NCBI GenBank assembly: GCA_021432635.1
Contig: MU270040.1
Span: 566,323 to 630,322, forward strand
Origin: Thozetella sp. PMI_491
Lineage: Eukaryota; Ascomycota; Sordariomycetes; Chaetosphaeriales; Chaetosphaeriaceae
DNA length: 64,000 nt
Direction: 5' to 3'
Numbering within the stretch: the first letter of the stretch is position 1; every line of letters begins with the position of its first letter. Both the position numbers and the translations under genes were made by a program. Under the pieces are notes generated by a model that was not told where the DNA came from, made no database searches, and worked only from the letters and a program-made list of their open reading frames with translations. Shown here one piece after another: positions 22,212-33,421 of this stretch.

Positions 22212-24967
22212 TTAGCTTGTATCCAAAGAGTAGCACTTGTCAACACTATCGGCATCGTTGCCCCACCAGTTGGGCATGGAGATGACTTTACCAGCGCCGA
22301 AGAACAAGAATATTAGGAGCATGTTAAACTATCACAGGAGTATGTCAGTAACTGTGCTGCATAGGCAACTTATTCGAAGGAAACTTACGTTGAAGCCGGC
22401 GTCAAATGCTGCAGCAAGAATATAATTCCACCTCGACCACATCTCGTATCGATAGCGATACGCCCAGAACATGACGACGAACCCACCGATGAAGGACGAG
22501 ACATAACCCGTGCTAATGTTGCCATAGAAGTTTGCCATGCACGAGAAGAAGATCGTGGTGTTCCACAGCTTGAATTTCAGCTTGGGAAAGAGCCTGTGAA
22601 GACCGTAGATGATGACGGGAGCGATGGCGCCGGCCAAGAAGCCGTACGGAACGGGCTGGAACATGGGGATCTGGAATAGACGCTTGGGTCCCAGAAGTAC
22701 GTACTGCACCCCGAGTGTGAGGGAGGATGCTAGCTCCTGCCCAGTCCACTGGTGGGTTGGGTCTTCTTCGACTCCGGTAATATAATCGAACTTGGTGCTT
22801 ATGACCCACCTCACGACAGCATAGTTTATGGGCACGCCGATAAAGGACCCAAACACCTGCGAGAAGAAGACAGCTCTTGGAGGTATATGCATATAATGGC
22901 CGATTTTTTGGTCTTGCAATTGCAGCTGCGCTCGGTACCACGCGTCGCCGGCGATTGAGCCGTAGACCGAGGCGCCAGCTGGGTTTTTGAAACCTGAAAC
23001 CGAGTTGACCATGAGGCCGTACAGAAGCTCGTTGGTGGAACCGATAGCCTGCAGGTACACTCCAGTTAGCCATCTCTCAGGTCGGTAGCTCTGATCCCAG
23101 ACGCTATCTCACCAGTTGAAAGTTAGACAATGCGTAGAGCCAGCCAAGCGGGGTCACAATGATGGCCCCCGTCGCGATCGCTACAAAGTAGGTCCAGATG
23201 GGGATGAACAAGTTCCCAGTGGCAATAATTGTGACCAGAGTTATGAAAGATGCGAGAAACAATGCAATATACCACCAGAGTGGAACCTCGCGGTACGATC
23301 GTTGAAGGACGCTGAGCTGGTCGTTGAATTGCTGGCTGATCTCCTTGTTGCCCGCCTGTCGGCGCTGCCAGAGTTTCTGCAGACTCCCTTTAAGCTGGGA
23401 CCAGCCAAAGAGCGCCATCCACACAATAGCGGATGTGTAAGACGCGTAGTCGAAGAACATGGACCATAGCAGCTGCGTCCCCACATATGGAGGGCCGAGT
23501 TCCTCGTATGCCTCCTCGTTAAAGGTGAAGTCGTCGTTCATAAGACTGTTTAGGGGATAGCGTGTGCCGTTTTCTACGATATATTAGCCGGTGCTCCTCC
23601 ACCTTGGATCCAAGGCTGCTCCTGTATAGACCAGATCAAACCTACCGAGAAAAAAACGGTTAGACATTAGCTGGTGCTTCCAAGTGCCAATGTCTCCCCA
23701 TTTAGCAGCTGGCAGGAGCACCCAACAGCTCATGACAAACGAGCAAAACATGATGACTTGGGTCCACCAAGGGGTCAGAAACAGACTCCCAACATTCGAG
23801 ATGGTCGACCAATCGAAGGAGAGGTTAAGGAGGCTCACTCCCCCAAATCCCGAGCCGAGGAAGTTCGCCGTGGGGTTATTCGGGGCAACCCAACAGAGAA
23901 ACGCCATGGATCCCAGCATGGGGAACGCATACTCGGGTAGAAATTGCCACAGCGTGACGCCGAGCAACACCAAGAAGAAAACCCGGGTCTGCTTCCGTGA
24001 AAGCGCGGTAGGGTTCTCTCGTTGCTTCTTTTGAGTCTCGAACAGGGCGGTCTGGCACAGTCTACGCCGGTATCAGCGTGGTCAGGTCAACTGGCGGCTG
24101 AAAGACTGAGAGTGTGCGGAGGTAGGGAATATATGGCGGATAGCATGACTTACGATTGGAACCTTGTTGCCGAGTTAGCATCGTAAGGGCGAGCTTGACT
24201 GAGATGTGGAAGGAATCTCACCATGGGAACTGGGGATCATAGATCAAAAACTGGCGGGCAATGGCGGCATAAGAATAACCGATCCAGACAATCGCCCACA
24301 TGAAGAAAATAGCCACCGCGGGGTTAACCTGGTGGCCGAGGTACACCTCAGACATGGATATGGGGGTGTAACCCAGGTTATAAGTGGCTCCAGACGCTGC
24401 TGCGATGGTGACAAGCACATGCTCCTTGACGCTGAATGGACCTGGATTCAAGTTGAAGGAGTACCTCGTTAGCGGGACCTTGATCTCCCAGGCAGGGAGG
24501 ACCTTTGCAAGCCACGCGCCCACGTAGCTGCTAGCAATCTGGACGAAGAAGACTGAGTAAGGTGCAAAGGTAGTGCGGAACCGAGACATCTGGGACAGAA
24601 AGGCACCGGGAGCCACAAACAGGAAGGTCAGCAGGAAGTATCGAAAGGTTATGGTTGGCAGCTTCGGGTCATCTGTGAAGCTGACGATGCGGCGGACATA
24701 AAACGGGATGTCCTTGACCCGCGGGTCATCGTCTGGGATGGCCTCGACATCCCCGTCTTGGGTGGCAACAGTGTAGAGAAAGGGAGGCTTCTCGATATCT
24801 GAGTTCGACTGGGCCGCATCCGCGGGCGTCGACAACTCCTCGGAGCCTGAGAGGGCCGATTCGTCTGTCTTTTTGCCGACTGTGATGTCTTCCGGGGCGG
24901 CGCTGCCTCCTACAACGGGGTCGATGCTCTCAGCTCGTTCGGCGGCTCTCTTCTCCTCGTCTGCCAT
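22212..24967 (-). CDS. OPT-family oligopeptide transporter
   Basis: A proton-coupled peptide transporter of about 802 aa. Exons on the minus strand are 24967-24222, 24162-24154, 24061-23646, 23573-23113, 23048-22389 and 22328-22212, all GT-AG and in frame. The ~80-residue acidic N-terminus (MADEEKRAAERAES) is followed by the OPT domain. The family signature NPGPFSVKEHVLVT is intact, as are FQLAIGSTNELLYG and YVSSFIGGFVVMFWAYRYRY. It ends ISMPNWWGNDADSVDKCYSL, typical of fungal OPT proteins with the conserved PxWWG(N) near the end. The second exon is only 9 nt (GTTCCAATC); skipping it creates an immediate in-frame stop, so it is required. The family carries tetra/pentapeptides, glutathione or siderophore-like peptides; the substrate here is not predictable. 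Chosen start: first in-frame ATG, at 24967. Confidence 0.93.
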
Positions 24968-27099
24968 CGCGCTGGCGCAGACCCCAGTATGCCTAGGAAC
25001 AGATAACAAGGTAGCACCCTTATAGGCTGAATAGCTAGAGGGGAAGCTGTGCCCAACTCGAGGATGTATCTCTGAAGCTACTGTTCGCCAAGATGGTGGC
25101 TTTCCTTGGCTGCGTGGACGAGAGACCCAGTCCGCGGGTGCCAAAAGCTTATTTACACATCACAGCCCACACTTTGGCAGTAAAAATATCTTCCCTCAGA
25201 GGCAATGCCATGTTGGGAAGGAGCCAATATCGCAGCTTGGTGCTAATATGGTGTGATCGGTGCGGACACTCCGCATTCCACAGAAACCGGCGGCGGCAAA
25301 TTACGATTGGGTAATGTTCATTATCCCGAGCTTGGGCGGGTCCGTGAGGTGCGATGTGCGGGAACGGACCTTGGACGATGCTTCAAGCCTTTGAGGGGAA
25401 ATGTCATACACGGCCCTTCGGGGTTAAGGTATATACCACAGTAGGTGTAGGTGGTACTACATCAAGTCACCTGTCTTAGGAAGGTAGCCCGCAAACGATC
25501 CACTATTCTCGGGTCAGCACACCGCGCGAACCAAGCTTCGAAGCCTGGCTGTGTCTCGGTTCTAGGGAGGGACCAGCAAACAGTACAAGCGAAATGGAGC
25601 CGGGTGTGTAGTATGTAAATCCAAATGATCGACATGTGCCGGCTAGCCGAGCAAACAGATAAGGCGCACTGGACAGTTCTCCAAGCCGCCCCCAACTTCA
25701 TCGAGACGCTGTGAATATGGGTTGTTTTTGGAGGCTGGACGAGCCAGCAAATAAGGGCACTAAGCCAGGAAGCGGGTTGGAAGTGTCTGTGAGTAGTTAG
25801 TTGTGTATTACAGGACCTTGGCCTTGGCTTGATCTCGACTTAGAAGACAACTGCAATGTGGGCTAAGGACTCTCGAGCTCGAAAGTTTGGTGGAGAGGCC
25901 GCCTTCCCTGTACCCTGATGGGTCAGCACCGCTTGCCTTCCCAAGCTAGAGCCAGGCTTGTGACCGAGAAACGACAAGAAAGCCATATGGCGAAGCTCTG
26001 GGGTAAAAACCCACACCGGAAAACACTCCCAACATCGATTGCGTGCTCGCACGGTATGACCCAGCCTTCTCCTATCCAAAACTCAGCCACCCAAATGCAG
26101 AACAACGACCTTCCAGCTCATCCGAAGATTACGAATGGATAATATTCCGCTAGAGTAAATAGGAAGGTCCCTTCATCCTGGTGAGTCTGTCTCGCTAAGT
26201 TCCTAGCAGCTCTGTGGACTGCGGCGGTGAGTGCGAAGTCAGGAGGAAGCAGAGGTCTCAGAAACTTCCGAGCCATGCATGGAAAATAACAATAACATCC
26301 GCTGCGCCTAGAGCTATTATATCGTATGCCACGGTTGGGTTCTGACAAAGCTCCAAAGAGGTATCAAGAGCTGGAACAATTCACACTCCGCAGTTTATTT
26401 ACTTACCCCTGGGGGCTAGCAGCATATCGGCAGTAATTGACAGACTAACATGTGGTCAGCCGCAACATCGAGCAAGACATACTCTCTCCTACCAACAATA
26501 CCAACGCGAGCTAAATTACATGCCATCTTTGGCTACAGGAGCATCAATAACAATATGTTAATGAGTTTAATGAAAGTTGGCCATTTAACAATGCTGATGT
26601 ACTGCTGCGATCTCGTCGGTCTAGTTGTTTTGGGGAAATACTCTGCCAAGGGTGCCTGGCGAGCGACGAGTCAAGCATAGACAAACGCCCATTGTAGATA
26701 GAAGTAGACTTGGGGCATAGAGTTGTAACTCTGTTCATTTGCAACGTGGCCAGCCATTCTATGGTTTCTATGGCCATTGTTCTCAGATTCATGCCCACTT
26801 CTGGAAGCCGATGTTCCCTGCCACGTCGACCGTCCCTGAACTTCCGATCCTTGTCATTGGTGTATACCCCTTTGTATTCTCTCAGAAGCTTTCCCGTCCA
26901 GGCATGGCAGCACCGAGCGTCCATAGGTACACGGCGATGCCAGTCGCAGACACGAAGAAATCGTCGTTTCTATTCGTAGCTATCTAAGGCAACCAACAAG
27001 TCCCTTTTCCCTTCGCGGCGACCGCCGACCAATGAACGCCGCTGAAGATGCATACAAACACACGCGCAGCCCGCGAGAAACCCATCATGCCCAAGGAAA
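24968..27099. other. 2.1-kb intergenic region
   Basis: Upstream of the OPT gene and downstream of eIF3e. No gene recognised; the frames are short and overlap. Base composition falls to a lower GC level around 26.1-26.9 kb. The left third must contain the OPT promoter and the last ~100 bp the eIF3e 3' UTR. A lineage-specific short gene cannot be ruled out. Confidence 0.5.
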
Positions 27100-28495
27100 C
27101 TACCGCGCCACCGCCGCGTTCAGGACTTGGGTCCGGAAGAAACCGCCCTTCGTCCGCTCGATGACCTGCTGGTACACGGAGCTCGGCGGGTGGTTCATGA
27201 CGACGGTACCCTCCTTGTAGTCGATCTTGGCGTCGAGTCTTGTGTCCCGGATCAGGTTGACGATCCACTTCTCGCCATCCTCCTGGTTGAGCCCCAGACG
27301 GGCGCTGAGGTCCTTGATGTCGATGCGGGCATGGATCTTGCAGTACGACTCGGAGATCAGGTGGCGTGCGGCGTCGATGAAGCCATCAGCGGCCGAGAGC
27401 AGGAAGAAGTCGCTACGGAGAATCTCCTCGGCCCGGCTGAGTTGCCGCTGGGCCTCCTCGAAGTCGAAGTCAATGTACAGGGCCCGCACGAAATCCGTTA
27501 CGGGGTCGTTGTACTCGTAGGCCTCCTGCCGCACGATGCGCACGATGTCCTTCAGCTGCTTCTGGTGGGTGCCAGAGTTCCGCGTCCGGCCGCGGCTGGT
27601 AATCACGGCAGCGGCGAGGTACCGCAAGATCCAGGGGCACGCCGTCTGGATAGTGTTGATGTAGCCGGCGTTGAAGAAGAGCTCGAGGAGCGGGTCGCGC
27701 GCGGCGTCGTAGTTGAAGAGGGGGAAAAGAGCCCAGTGAATCAGCCAGGTGCGGTGCTGGAGCTGGGCGAGAGGGTTGTTGAAGAGTTTCTGGTCGATAC
27801 CCTCGCGCACTTTCTGCAGCTCCTCCATAGCCGACTCCCAGTTCGTGGTGAGGATCTCGGAAGCGAGGCGACCCCACGTGGCGGACGAGACCTTGTCGTT
27901 GTCGGTGGAAAGCACACGGAACTGGTACAGTAGCTCACCAGCGGCGGCGTAGTTACCGCAGCTGTACTGGAAGTTTCCGAAGTCGTAGAGCTTGTTCACG
28001 TCATCAAGCGTGACCTGTGAGATACTATCAGCAAACCTGCGTCGAACCCGCGCCGTCCCCAAGAGACTCTTAACATACACCGTGCTCCTTCTTCAAGAAT
28101 TCCAAGTTGGCCACCTTGTCGCTCCTGAAGTTGCTGACGACCTCTTCTGTGGCCAGCAGCTCCCGGATCTTGGTCGTCTGCTCCTCGTACTGCTCCAGTT
28201 GATCCAGCACCTTCTGGCGCTTCTCGGCGAATTCAGCCGGGGGCTCCTGCAGCCCGTGCAGGTCGCAGTACAGGTCGGCAACGTAGTCGGTCATGTTCGT
28301 CTTCTGGAGGAGTTCGAACTTGTCCTGGGTGATGTCGCGCGCCTTAGCGGCGTCGGTGGGCTGGCCGCCTTCTTCATCTTCGAGCTGCTCGGCGCTGAAC
28401 TGGAGCAGGGGGAAGATCAGGTGTCGGTCGAGCCGAGACACCAGCTTAGGTGTCAGATCGTACTCGGAGAGCGGAGTGATCGTAGGTGCGGCCAT
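27100..28495 (-). CDS. INT6: Translation initiation factor eIF3 subunit e (Int6)
   Basis: Cytosolic subunit of the eIF3 complex, about 443 aa. Exons are 28495-28079 and 28014-27100; the 64-nt intron has a GTATGT donor and CACAG acceptor in phase 0, giving [18 protein letters not shown] across the junction. The N-terminal eIF3e domain begins with [20 protein letters not shown], and helical repeats follow ([20 protein letters not shown]). The C-terminal PCI domain runs over roughly residues 220-400, with [20 protein letters not shown] and the winged-helix part [19 protein letters not shown]. Length and order fit the family. It shares a 371-bp region with the divergent mL49 gene, so the two probably use one bidirectional promoter. 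Confidence 0.96.
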
Positions 28496-28866
28496 GATGG
28501 GCGGTTTCGCAACGATCGCTTCTTCTCGAGAAGGTGACTCCAAGGGGGGGCCGGATGGGATTTTTGTTCCAGCGCCGTGAATGCGAATTTGGTGGGGTTG
28601 AGCCTCGAAATTCAATGTGGGATGTGGCACCATAAAATGCTGACCCCTCGCTAGCATTCGCGTGCGATGCTGGTTAGTTTTTTGTTGCGCCCCACCATCA
28701 CCGGAACAGGGTTTCGCCGGGATCCGAGATTTTTTTCGAAAGTGGCCCGTGCCTCTGGACCAGTGCTCTGTAGGGACGCGAGAGCTTCACTTCCAAGGTC
28801 TCGCGGAAGTCGGACAGTGCAAAGTAGGGGGTCGAGATTTCTTGTGGTGCCTACTGACTCCTCACC
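28496..28866. promoter_or_regulatory. Bidirectional promoter between eIF3e and mL49
   Basis: The ATGs of the two divergent genes are 371 bp apart with no gene between. Both encode translation components (cytosolic initiation factor and mitochondrial ribosomal protein). Compact divergent spacing of this kind is common for fungal housekeeping genes. I cannot assign individual transcription-factor sites. Confidence 0.6.
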
Positions 28867-29551
28867 ATGCTTCCAACAATGCGACCGGTCGCCCTCGCAA
28901 GGGCCATCGCCCCATCCGCGCGGCTCATCCTCCCCGGCAGGCTGCAAGCCGCTACCTCGACAACAGGCACGCGCTTGATCGCAACCGACTCGGCGAAAAC
29001 CTACACGCCAGCGCCCTCCGACCTCCTCGGCGCGGCTGCCACAGCACCGCTCACTGGCACTGCAGCCGTGCCCCAGCCATCCGAGCAAAATCCTTACCCG
29101 CGCACGCAACTGCCCTACCATGTGACTCGGACCTTCAGCAACAACCTCCCCGTCTACGAGAAGAAGTCACGCTCCAACCCAGAAACAGTGCAATGGACGC
29201 AGATCCGGCGCATTGACGGCGGCATGCAAGGGCTTCGGCGTCTCAAGGCCGACTTGGAGACGCACCTGGGGTTCACTGAGGCCAGTGCCAATACCACCGC
29301 TCCTGAGGCGCTCTCTACCGAGCAGCCACTCACGAGGGTGCGGCCGCCACGAAGGAAGCGCAACGAGCGGGAGAGGAAGAAGGACCATGATAGCATCAAG
29401 ATTAACCCGACAACATCTCACATCATCATCCCAGTAAGGAACCGCGCGAAGCTCACATCTGCCCCGGTGACCTGTAGCGCTTTACTGACTAGAGCCATAG
29501 GGCCGGCATAAGGGGGATGTGGTATCCTTCTTGGTCCAGCAGGGCTTTTAA
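28867..29551 (+). CDS. IMG2: Mitochondrial large ribosomal subunit protein mL49
   Basis: A mitoribosomal protein of about 205 aa. Exons are 28867-29433 and 29501-29551; the intron (67 nt) starts GTAAGG and ends CATAG. Splicing in phase 0 gives SHIIIP-GRHKGDVVSFLVQQGF as the C-terminus, the expected end of the Img2/mL49 domain; without splicing the frame would run on into a different, unrelated tail. The N-terminus is rich in Arg/Ala/Ser and lacks acidic residues, as in a mitochondrial targeting sequence. The mL49 domain starts near LPYHVTRTFSNNLPVYEKKS and contains TQIRRIDGGMQGLRRLKADL. A ~35-residue Arg/Lys-rich insertion (PPRRKRNERERKKDHDS) sits before the last strand. Confidence 0.92.
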
Positions 29552-30187
29552 TCGCCCACACCTCTTGTTGGACTACCCATAGAAGGAAACTCAACAATAT
29601 CCGTGCCGGACGAGGCGCTCTTTGGGCGGTGTAAGAAGGCATACACAGAACCTGTATTATATATGTGAAGGAAGTACCACAAGCGTAGGGCTGGAATCTT
29701 AAGTGTATAGAGGCGCCGATGTCGCGTGCAGAACTTGGCCACTGCGCAAGAGACTCGAATTAGAGGGATGAAAGGAGCTCTCTTGTATTGTATCTCCTCA
29801 AAATAAACTCCTTTGCCCTAAGTCGTCCAACCATCCTATATTGTCACAAGGCCATGGGCCATGGAGATCATGGGCCGCACCAGCACCATGCTGCGGAAGT
29901 AATAGATGTCAAGAGTAATAAACTATAGTCCACACGAAGCTGAAGTCTCTCTCATACGCCTCCCCGGTTCGCCAAATGCTGGCTATGTAACAGTGGCACC
30001 ACGCATCTTTTGGATAAAGTATCTCAATTCATGGCACTCATGAACATGCACTACCCCGGTGCGGCGCCTTCCCTAATAGGACAGTTTCATTCCCTTTGGT
30101 GAATGCCCAGCCGCTTTAATCACACTGCCTGACGCCTCGTCCCCATCCGAGCTACCCAAGTGCAACGCAGTTTCAAGCTTCAGTAAC
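29552..30187. other. Convergent intergenic region
   Basis: Between the 3' ends of mL49 (+) and the ARID gene (-). No gene seen; expected to contain both 3' UTRs and polyadenylation sites. The centre (about 29640-29960) is relatively AT-rich. Confidence 0.5.
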
Positions 30188-33100
30188 CTAATCCTCGAGG
30201 CTGGCGTACTCCACCAAGTTCGCCAGAACACCCTCTGTCTTCCACTCAACAGCCATCATAGTCAGTGCCTGAAGAACACTTTCGCTGCTAGGCAGGACGT
30301 TGGGTGGAATGCTGGTCTCTCCAGCAGGATCCGTTGGGTCTCTCGCCTTTTCACTCAGTCGTTTCAGCATGCGCACGGCCAGACTAGTCAAGTGGACGAG
30401 GTCCGGATCGCGTCTGTTTTGGTTACCACGCTGCTGTTGCTGCTGCTTGGTCTGCATTTCGAACTGGCCACTTAGGTAGCGGAGTAGGAGGTCAACACTC
30501 TTGGCGAGGCCGTTACCGGACGCGAGCCAGGATCTGGCCACTCCGCTCTCGTGACCGGGGGCGAGAGACGCAGCAATATCGGCAGCCAACAGGGCCTGCA
30601 TGAGAAGGGGTTTGCGCGCTTCGATAAGTGACGGAACGTGTGCGGGGCGGGATTCGCGGTTGAGTTCTGGCTGGACCGGGATGGGGGAAATCGCCAGTGC
30701 GAAGGCGCGCGTGAGAAGCTCGTAGGGAATGCTCGAGTCAGACGCGGCCTGCGCGGCGAAGATCTCCTTGTAGTGCGTCCGGTTCGGGTCGTCACGGGCA
30801 AAGAGCTTCGCTAGGGCATCCACCGCGTGGGGAAGATAGGGGTGCAGGTCGGGATCGTACGGAGTGAAGAAAAGGCGGTCGTCGGTTACGGTGACAATGG
30901 GCGAAGGCCCAAAGGCGAGGAGAAACTCGAGCAGGAAGTAAGCTTCTTCCGGCCCGGACAGCTCAATGGCGCCGGCAATATTGGACAGCAGGACAATGAC
31001 ATCCTTCATGAAATCCAGCGTGTTCAAGGGGGTCCGCAGCAGCATGTCGCGAGTTCCAAGAGCCTTAATAGCACTGCAGATAAACGCGACCACCATCTCG
31101 TCCGCGAGGGGGCGGTGGTTCTCCTCACGGAAAGAAAAGTTGCGGAGGATCGTCACGATGCCGATTAGTCGGTCGACGGCGCGATCGAGCTGATGGTCTT
31201 CCGTGCCGAACAACGGCACGTTCTGGAGTCCAAGGCTGTGTACGCGGCACGTTCTCGCCAGTTCCTCGTACGGCGGTATGCCGCCATCTACCGACGGCTC
31301 TCCCGCGCTGGCAACCAAGAGGTCGAGCTGCTCCTCGGCGCATTCCACTAACGTGTCAACCAAGTCATCACTCCACCGCAAATCGATGAGCTGTAGATGC
31401 GGTATGTAGGTGCTTATGGAGCCCAGGGTATCGAGCGCGAGTCGAATCTCCCCGGCGATGCCACTCTGGATGCTCTTGGTCAGGGCATGAATGTCAATGT
31501 TGCCGAGCTCGAGCGCGGGAGGAATGTCAGGACGCCATGTCTCCAATCCAGTTCCTAGGTTAAACGCAATGTCTACGTCGATGCCACCGTGGCCGAGATC
31601 TGACAGGTGCCGGAATTTGGGGACAAATTCATCGGGATCGCCAACATCTTCAGGCTCGGCAGCTACCGCGACACTGTCCTGGGCGTGCATGTCCGGTTGC
31701 AGACCAGGAGGCGGCGCCGAGAGTGGCACAGGGCCGGCTTTGGCGTGCAAGGGCGAGGCCATCGCGAACTCATCTCCCGTAGGAGTTGCCTGCATGCTCC
31801 TTGACATGCTATTTCTCTGATGACCTTGCGCGGAGTGTGGCTGAGACTGGCCGGGCTGTGGAGTGGAAAAGCCATTGACGCTCGGCGGCTGCTGCTGCTT
31901 AACAGGTGTCTGCATCGGTCCCTGTTGCATAGGTGGTTGTTGGCCGGGGTGCATCATCATCTGGCCCGGGGGCATCTGTCCTGGCGGCATGGCCTTGGTA
32001 GGCGTCCCTTGCATGCTCGCCGCGCCGTGTTGCTGCATCTTCTTCCGCTCCATCATATAGGTTTCTTCAAACTTCAACAGGTTCCGCTCGTATACGCCTT
32101 TGAGCTGCTGGGGGGCAGTTGGCAGCTGCCCTGGGTGCAGGCCGAGAGCCAGAGAGACCTGAGGCCAAGCGTTGGATTGGGAGATGGCCCGATAGCCACC
32201 GAATTTGTTGAAGACGACCTGGAAGAGAAGCATCAGGTTGACCGGCCGGCCGTCGACAGCAGGATTCGCTTCTAGGGGCTGCTGTCTTTGTGCCATGAAC
32301 GTAGCCAAATTCTTCATAAAGGCGGCGGGATCGTGTTGGCCCCGGGCCATCGCGGGCTGCTGGGGAGCGCCTGGTTGCGGCCGGGGGCCGACCTGGCCGT
32401 TCGGCATGCCCTGCCTGGCCATCATGTTCCGCGCCTGGGCTTGCGCGTGTGCCTGGGCCTGCGCTTGTGCTTGGGCTTGCGCCTGGTTCTGCATCATGTT
32501 CTGGCCCATCTGCTGCATCTGCATGTTGGTCTGCCGGGCTTGCTGTTGGAGCTGCATTTGGTACATCATCCTCTGCTGCTCCATCGGATTTCTCCCTTGC
32601 GCATACATCTGATTTGGCATCTGCCCAGCCATCTGGCTCGGCATCTGCCCCGGCATCATCTGCCCCTGCATCTGACCGGGTATCTGGCCCATCTGTTGCG
32701 GCATTTGGCCCATTTGCTGGGGCATCATTTGCGGCGCCATTGGGTTGGGCGACGGGGTGGGTCGCGCTGGCGATTGGGAAGGATTGAATTGAGGATTGAA
32801 GCCCTGGGGAAAGTTGTTCTGCTGCATGTATGGGTTCGGTTGGGGCGTGCCTCCGTGTTCAGACGGAACAGGCGACGGTTGAGGAAACTGCTGGCTAGCG
32901 GGCGAGAAGGGATGGGGCGACGTGGTCGAGATGCGCTGCGGGACGCTTCCAGGTCGCATCTGGTTCGCCATGATGGGGGATGGCGTCGCATTCGCCGAGC
33001 CATTCGGCTGGAGATGAGGATATGGGGACGGCTGGCCGGAGCCTTGCGGCATGCCCGGCTGCTGCTGATAGCCGGGGAACGGGGATTGTTGTGGCGTCTC

Positions 33101-33421
33101 GGCGCGCGATGTCGGGGGCATGCCGGGCGCCGGGCGCGGCGACTGGCTGATGTTGTCTTCTTGTGGACGCGGACGTTTCGATGGGATGACGGAATTAGTT
33201 TGATACATAGGGTTGGAGAAGGAAGGCGACGCATTTCGCATTTGGCCATTCTGCATGACCAACTGTTGGGGAGTCGCGAACTGTGAGTTGAATTGGGCCG
33301 GATTGGCCACGAAGGCGGCAGGGTCCATCATGGTTCCGGCGGCAGCTGAAGGGTCGTTGATGTGCGGGAAGCCGTTGCCATTGTGGTTGGGGACAGCGGC
33401 CTCGTTGATCCAGGAGCTCAT
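30188..33421 (-). CDS. SWI1: SWI/SNF chromatin-remodelling ARID subunit (Swi1-like)
   Basis: A nuclear protein of about 1077 aa in one exon. The ATG at 33421 is the first in frame. The N-terminal ~350 residues are low-complexity, rich in Pro, Gln, Met, Asn and Ser, with repeated QMxGQM/PQQMGQ phrases and an Ala-Gln alternating run at about residues 315-330. The ARID DNA-binding domain lies at about 364-457 (NLATFMAQRQQPLEANPAVDG, LLFQVVFNKFGGYRAISQ, WPQVSLALGL, LKGVYERNLLKFEETYM). Another P/Q/M-rich linker is followed by a ~400-residue helical C-terminal region, as in fungal Swi1/Sol1 proteins. The architecture (Q-rich, ARID, helical C-terminus) supports a subunit of the SWI/SNF complex that targets the remodeller to promoters. 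The 6 kb upstream are without a recognised gene, so this gene may have a long leader. Confidence 0.9.
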   Translation of the reverse strand: MSSWINEAAVPNHNGNGFPHINDPSAAAGTMMDPAAFVANPAQFNSQFATPQQLVMQNGQMRNASPSFSNPMYQTNSVIPSKRPRPQEDNISQSPRPAPGMPPTSRAETPQQSPFPGYQQQPGMPQGSGQPSPYPHLQPNGSANATPSPIMANQMRPGSVPQRISTTSPHPFSPASQQFPQPSPVPSEHGGTPQPNPYMQQNNFPQGFNPQFNPSQSPARPTPSPNPMAPQMMPQQMGQMPQQMGQIPGQMQGQMMPGQMPSQMAGQMPNQMYAQGRNPMEQQRMMYQMQLQQQARQTNMQMQQMGQNMMQNQAQAQAQAQAQAHAQAQARNMMARQGMPNGQVGPRPQPGAPQQPAMARGQHDPAAFMKNLATFMAQRQQPLEANPAVDGRPVNLMLLFQVVFNKFGGYRAISQSNAWPQVSLALGLHPGQLPTAPQQLKGVYERNLLKFEETYMMERKKMQQHGAASMQGTPTKAMPPGQMPPGQMMMHPGQQPPMQQGPMQTPVKQQQPPSVNGFSTPQPGQSQPHSAQGHQRNSMSRSMQATPTGDEFAMASPLHAKAGPVPLSAPPPGLQPDMHAQDSVAVAAEPEDVGDPDEFVPKFRHLSDLGHGGIDVDIAFNLGTGLETWRPDIPPALELGNIDIHALTKSIQSGIAGEIRLALDTLGSISTYIPHLQLIDLRWSDDLVDTLVECAEEQLDLLVASAGEPSVDGGIPPYEELARTCRVHSLGLQNVPLFGTEDHQLDRAVDRLIGIVTILRNFSFREENHRPLADEMVVAFICSAIKALGTRDMLLRTPLNTLDFMKDVIVLLSNIAGAIELSGPEEAYFLLEFLLAFGPSPIVTVTDDRLFFTPYDPDLHPYLPHAVDALAKLFARDDPNRTHYKEIFAAQAASDSSIPYELLTRAFALAISPIPVQPELNRESRPAHVPSLIEARKPLLMQALLAADIAASLAPGHESGVARSWLASGNGLAKSVDLLLRYLSGQFEMQTKQQQQQRGNQNRRDPDLVHLTSLAVRMLKRLSEKARDPTDPAGETSIPPNVLPSSESVLQALTMMAVEWKTEGVLANLVEYASLED

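Noticed and set aside
32288-33286. 332-codon plus-strand frame opposite the ARID gene
   Set aside because: Shadow of the low-complexity Gln/Met/Pro coding; repetitive Leu/His/Arg product with no domain.
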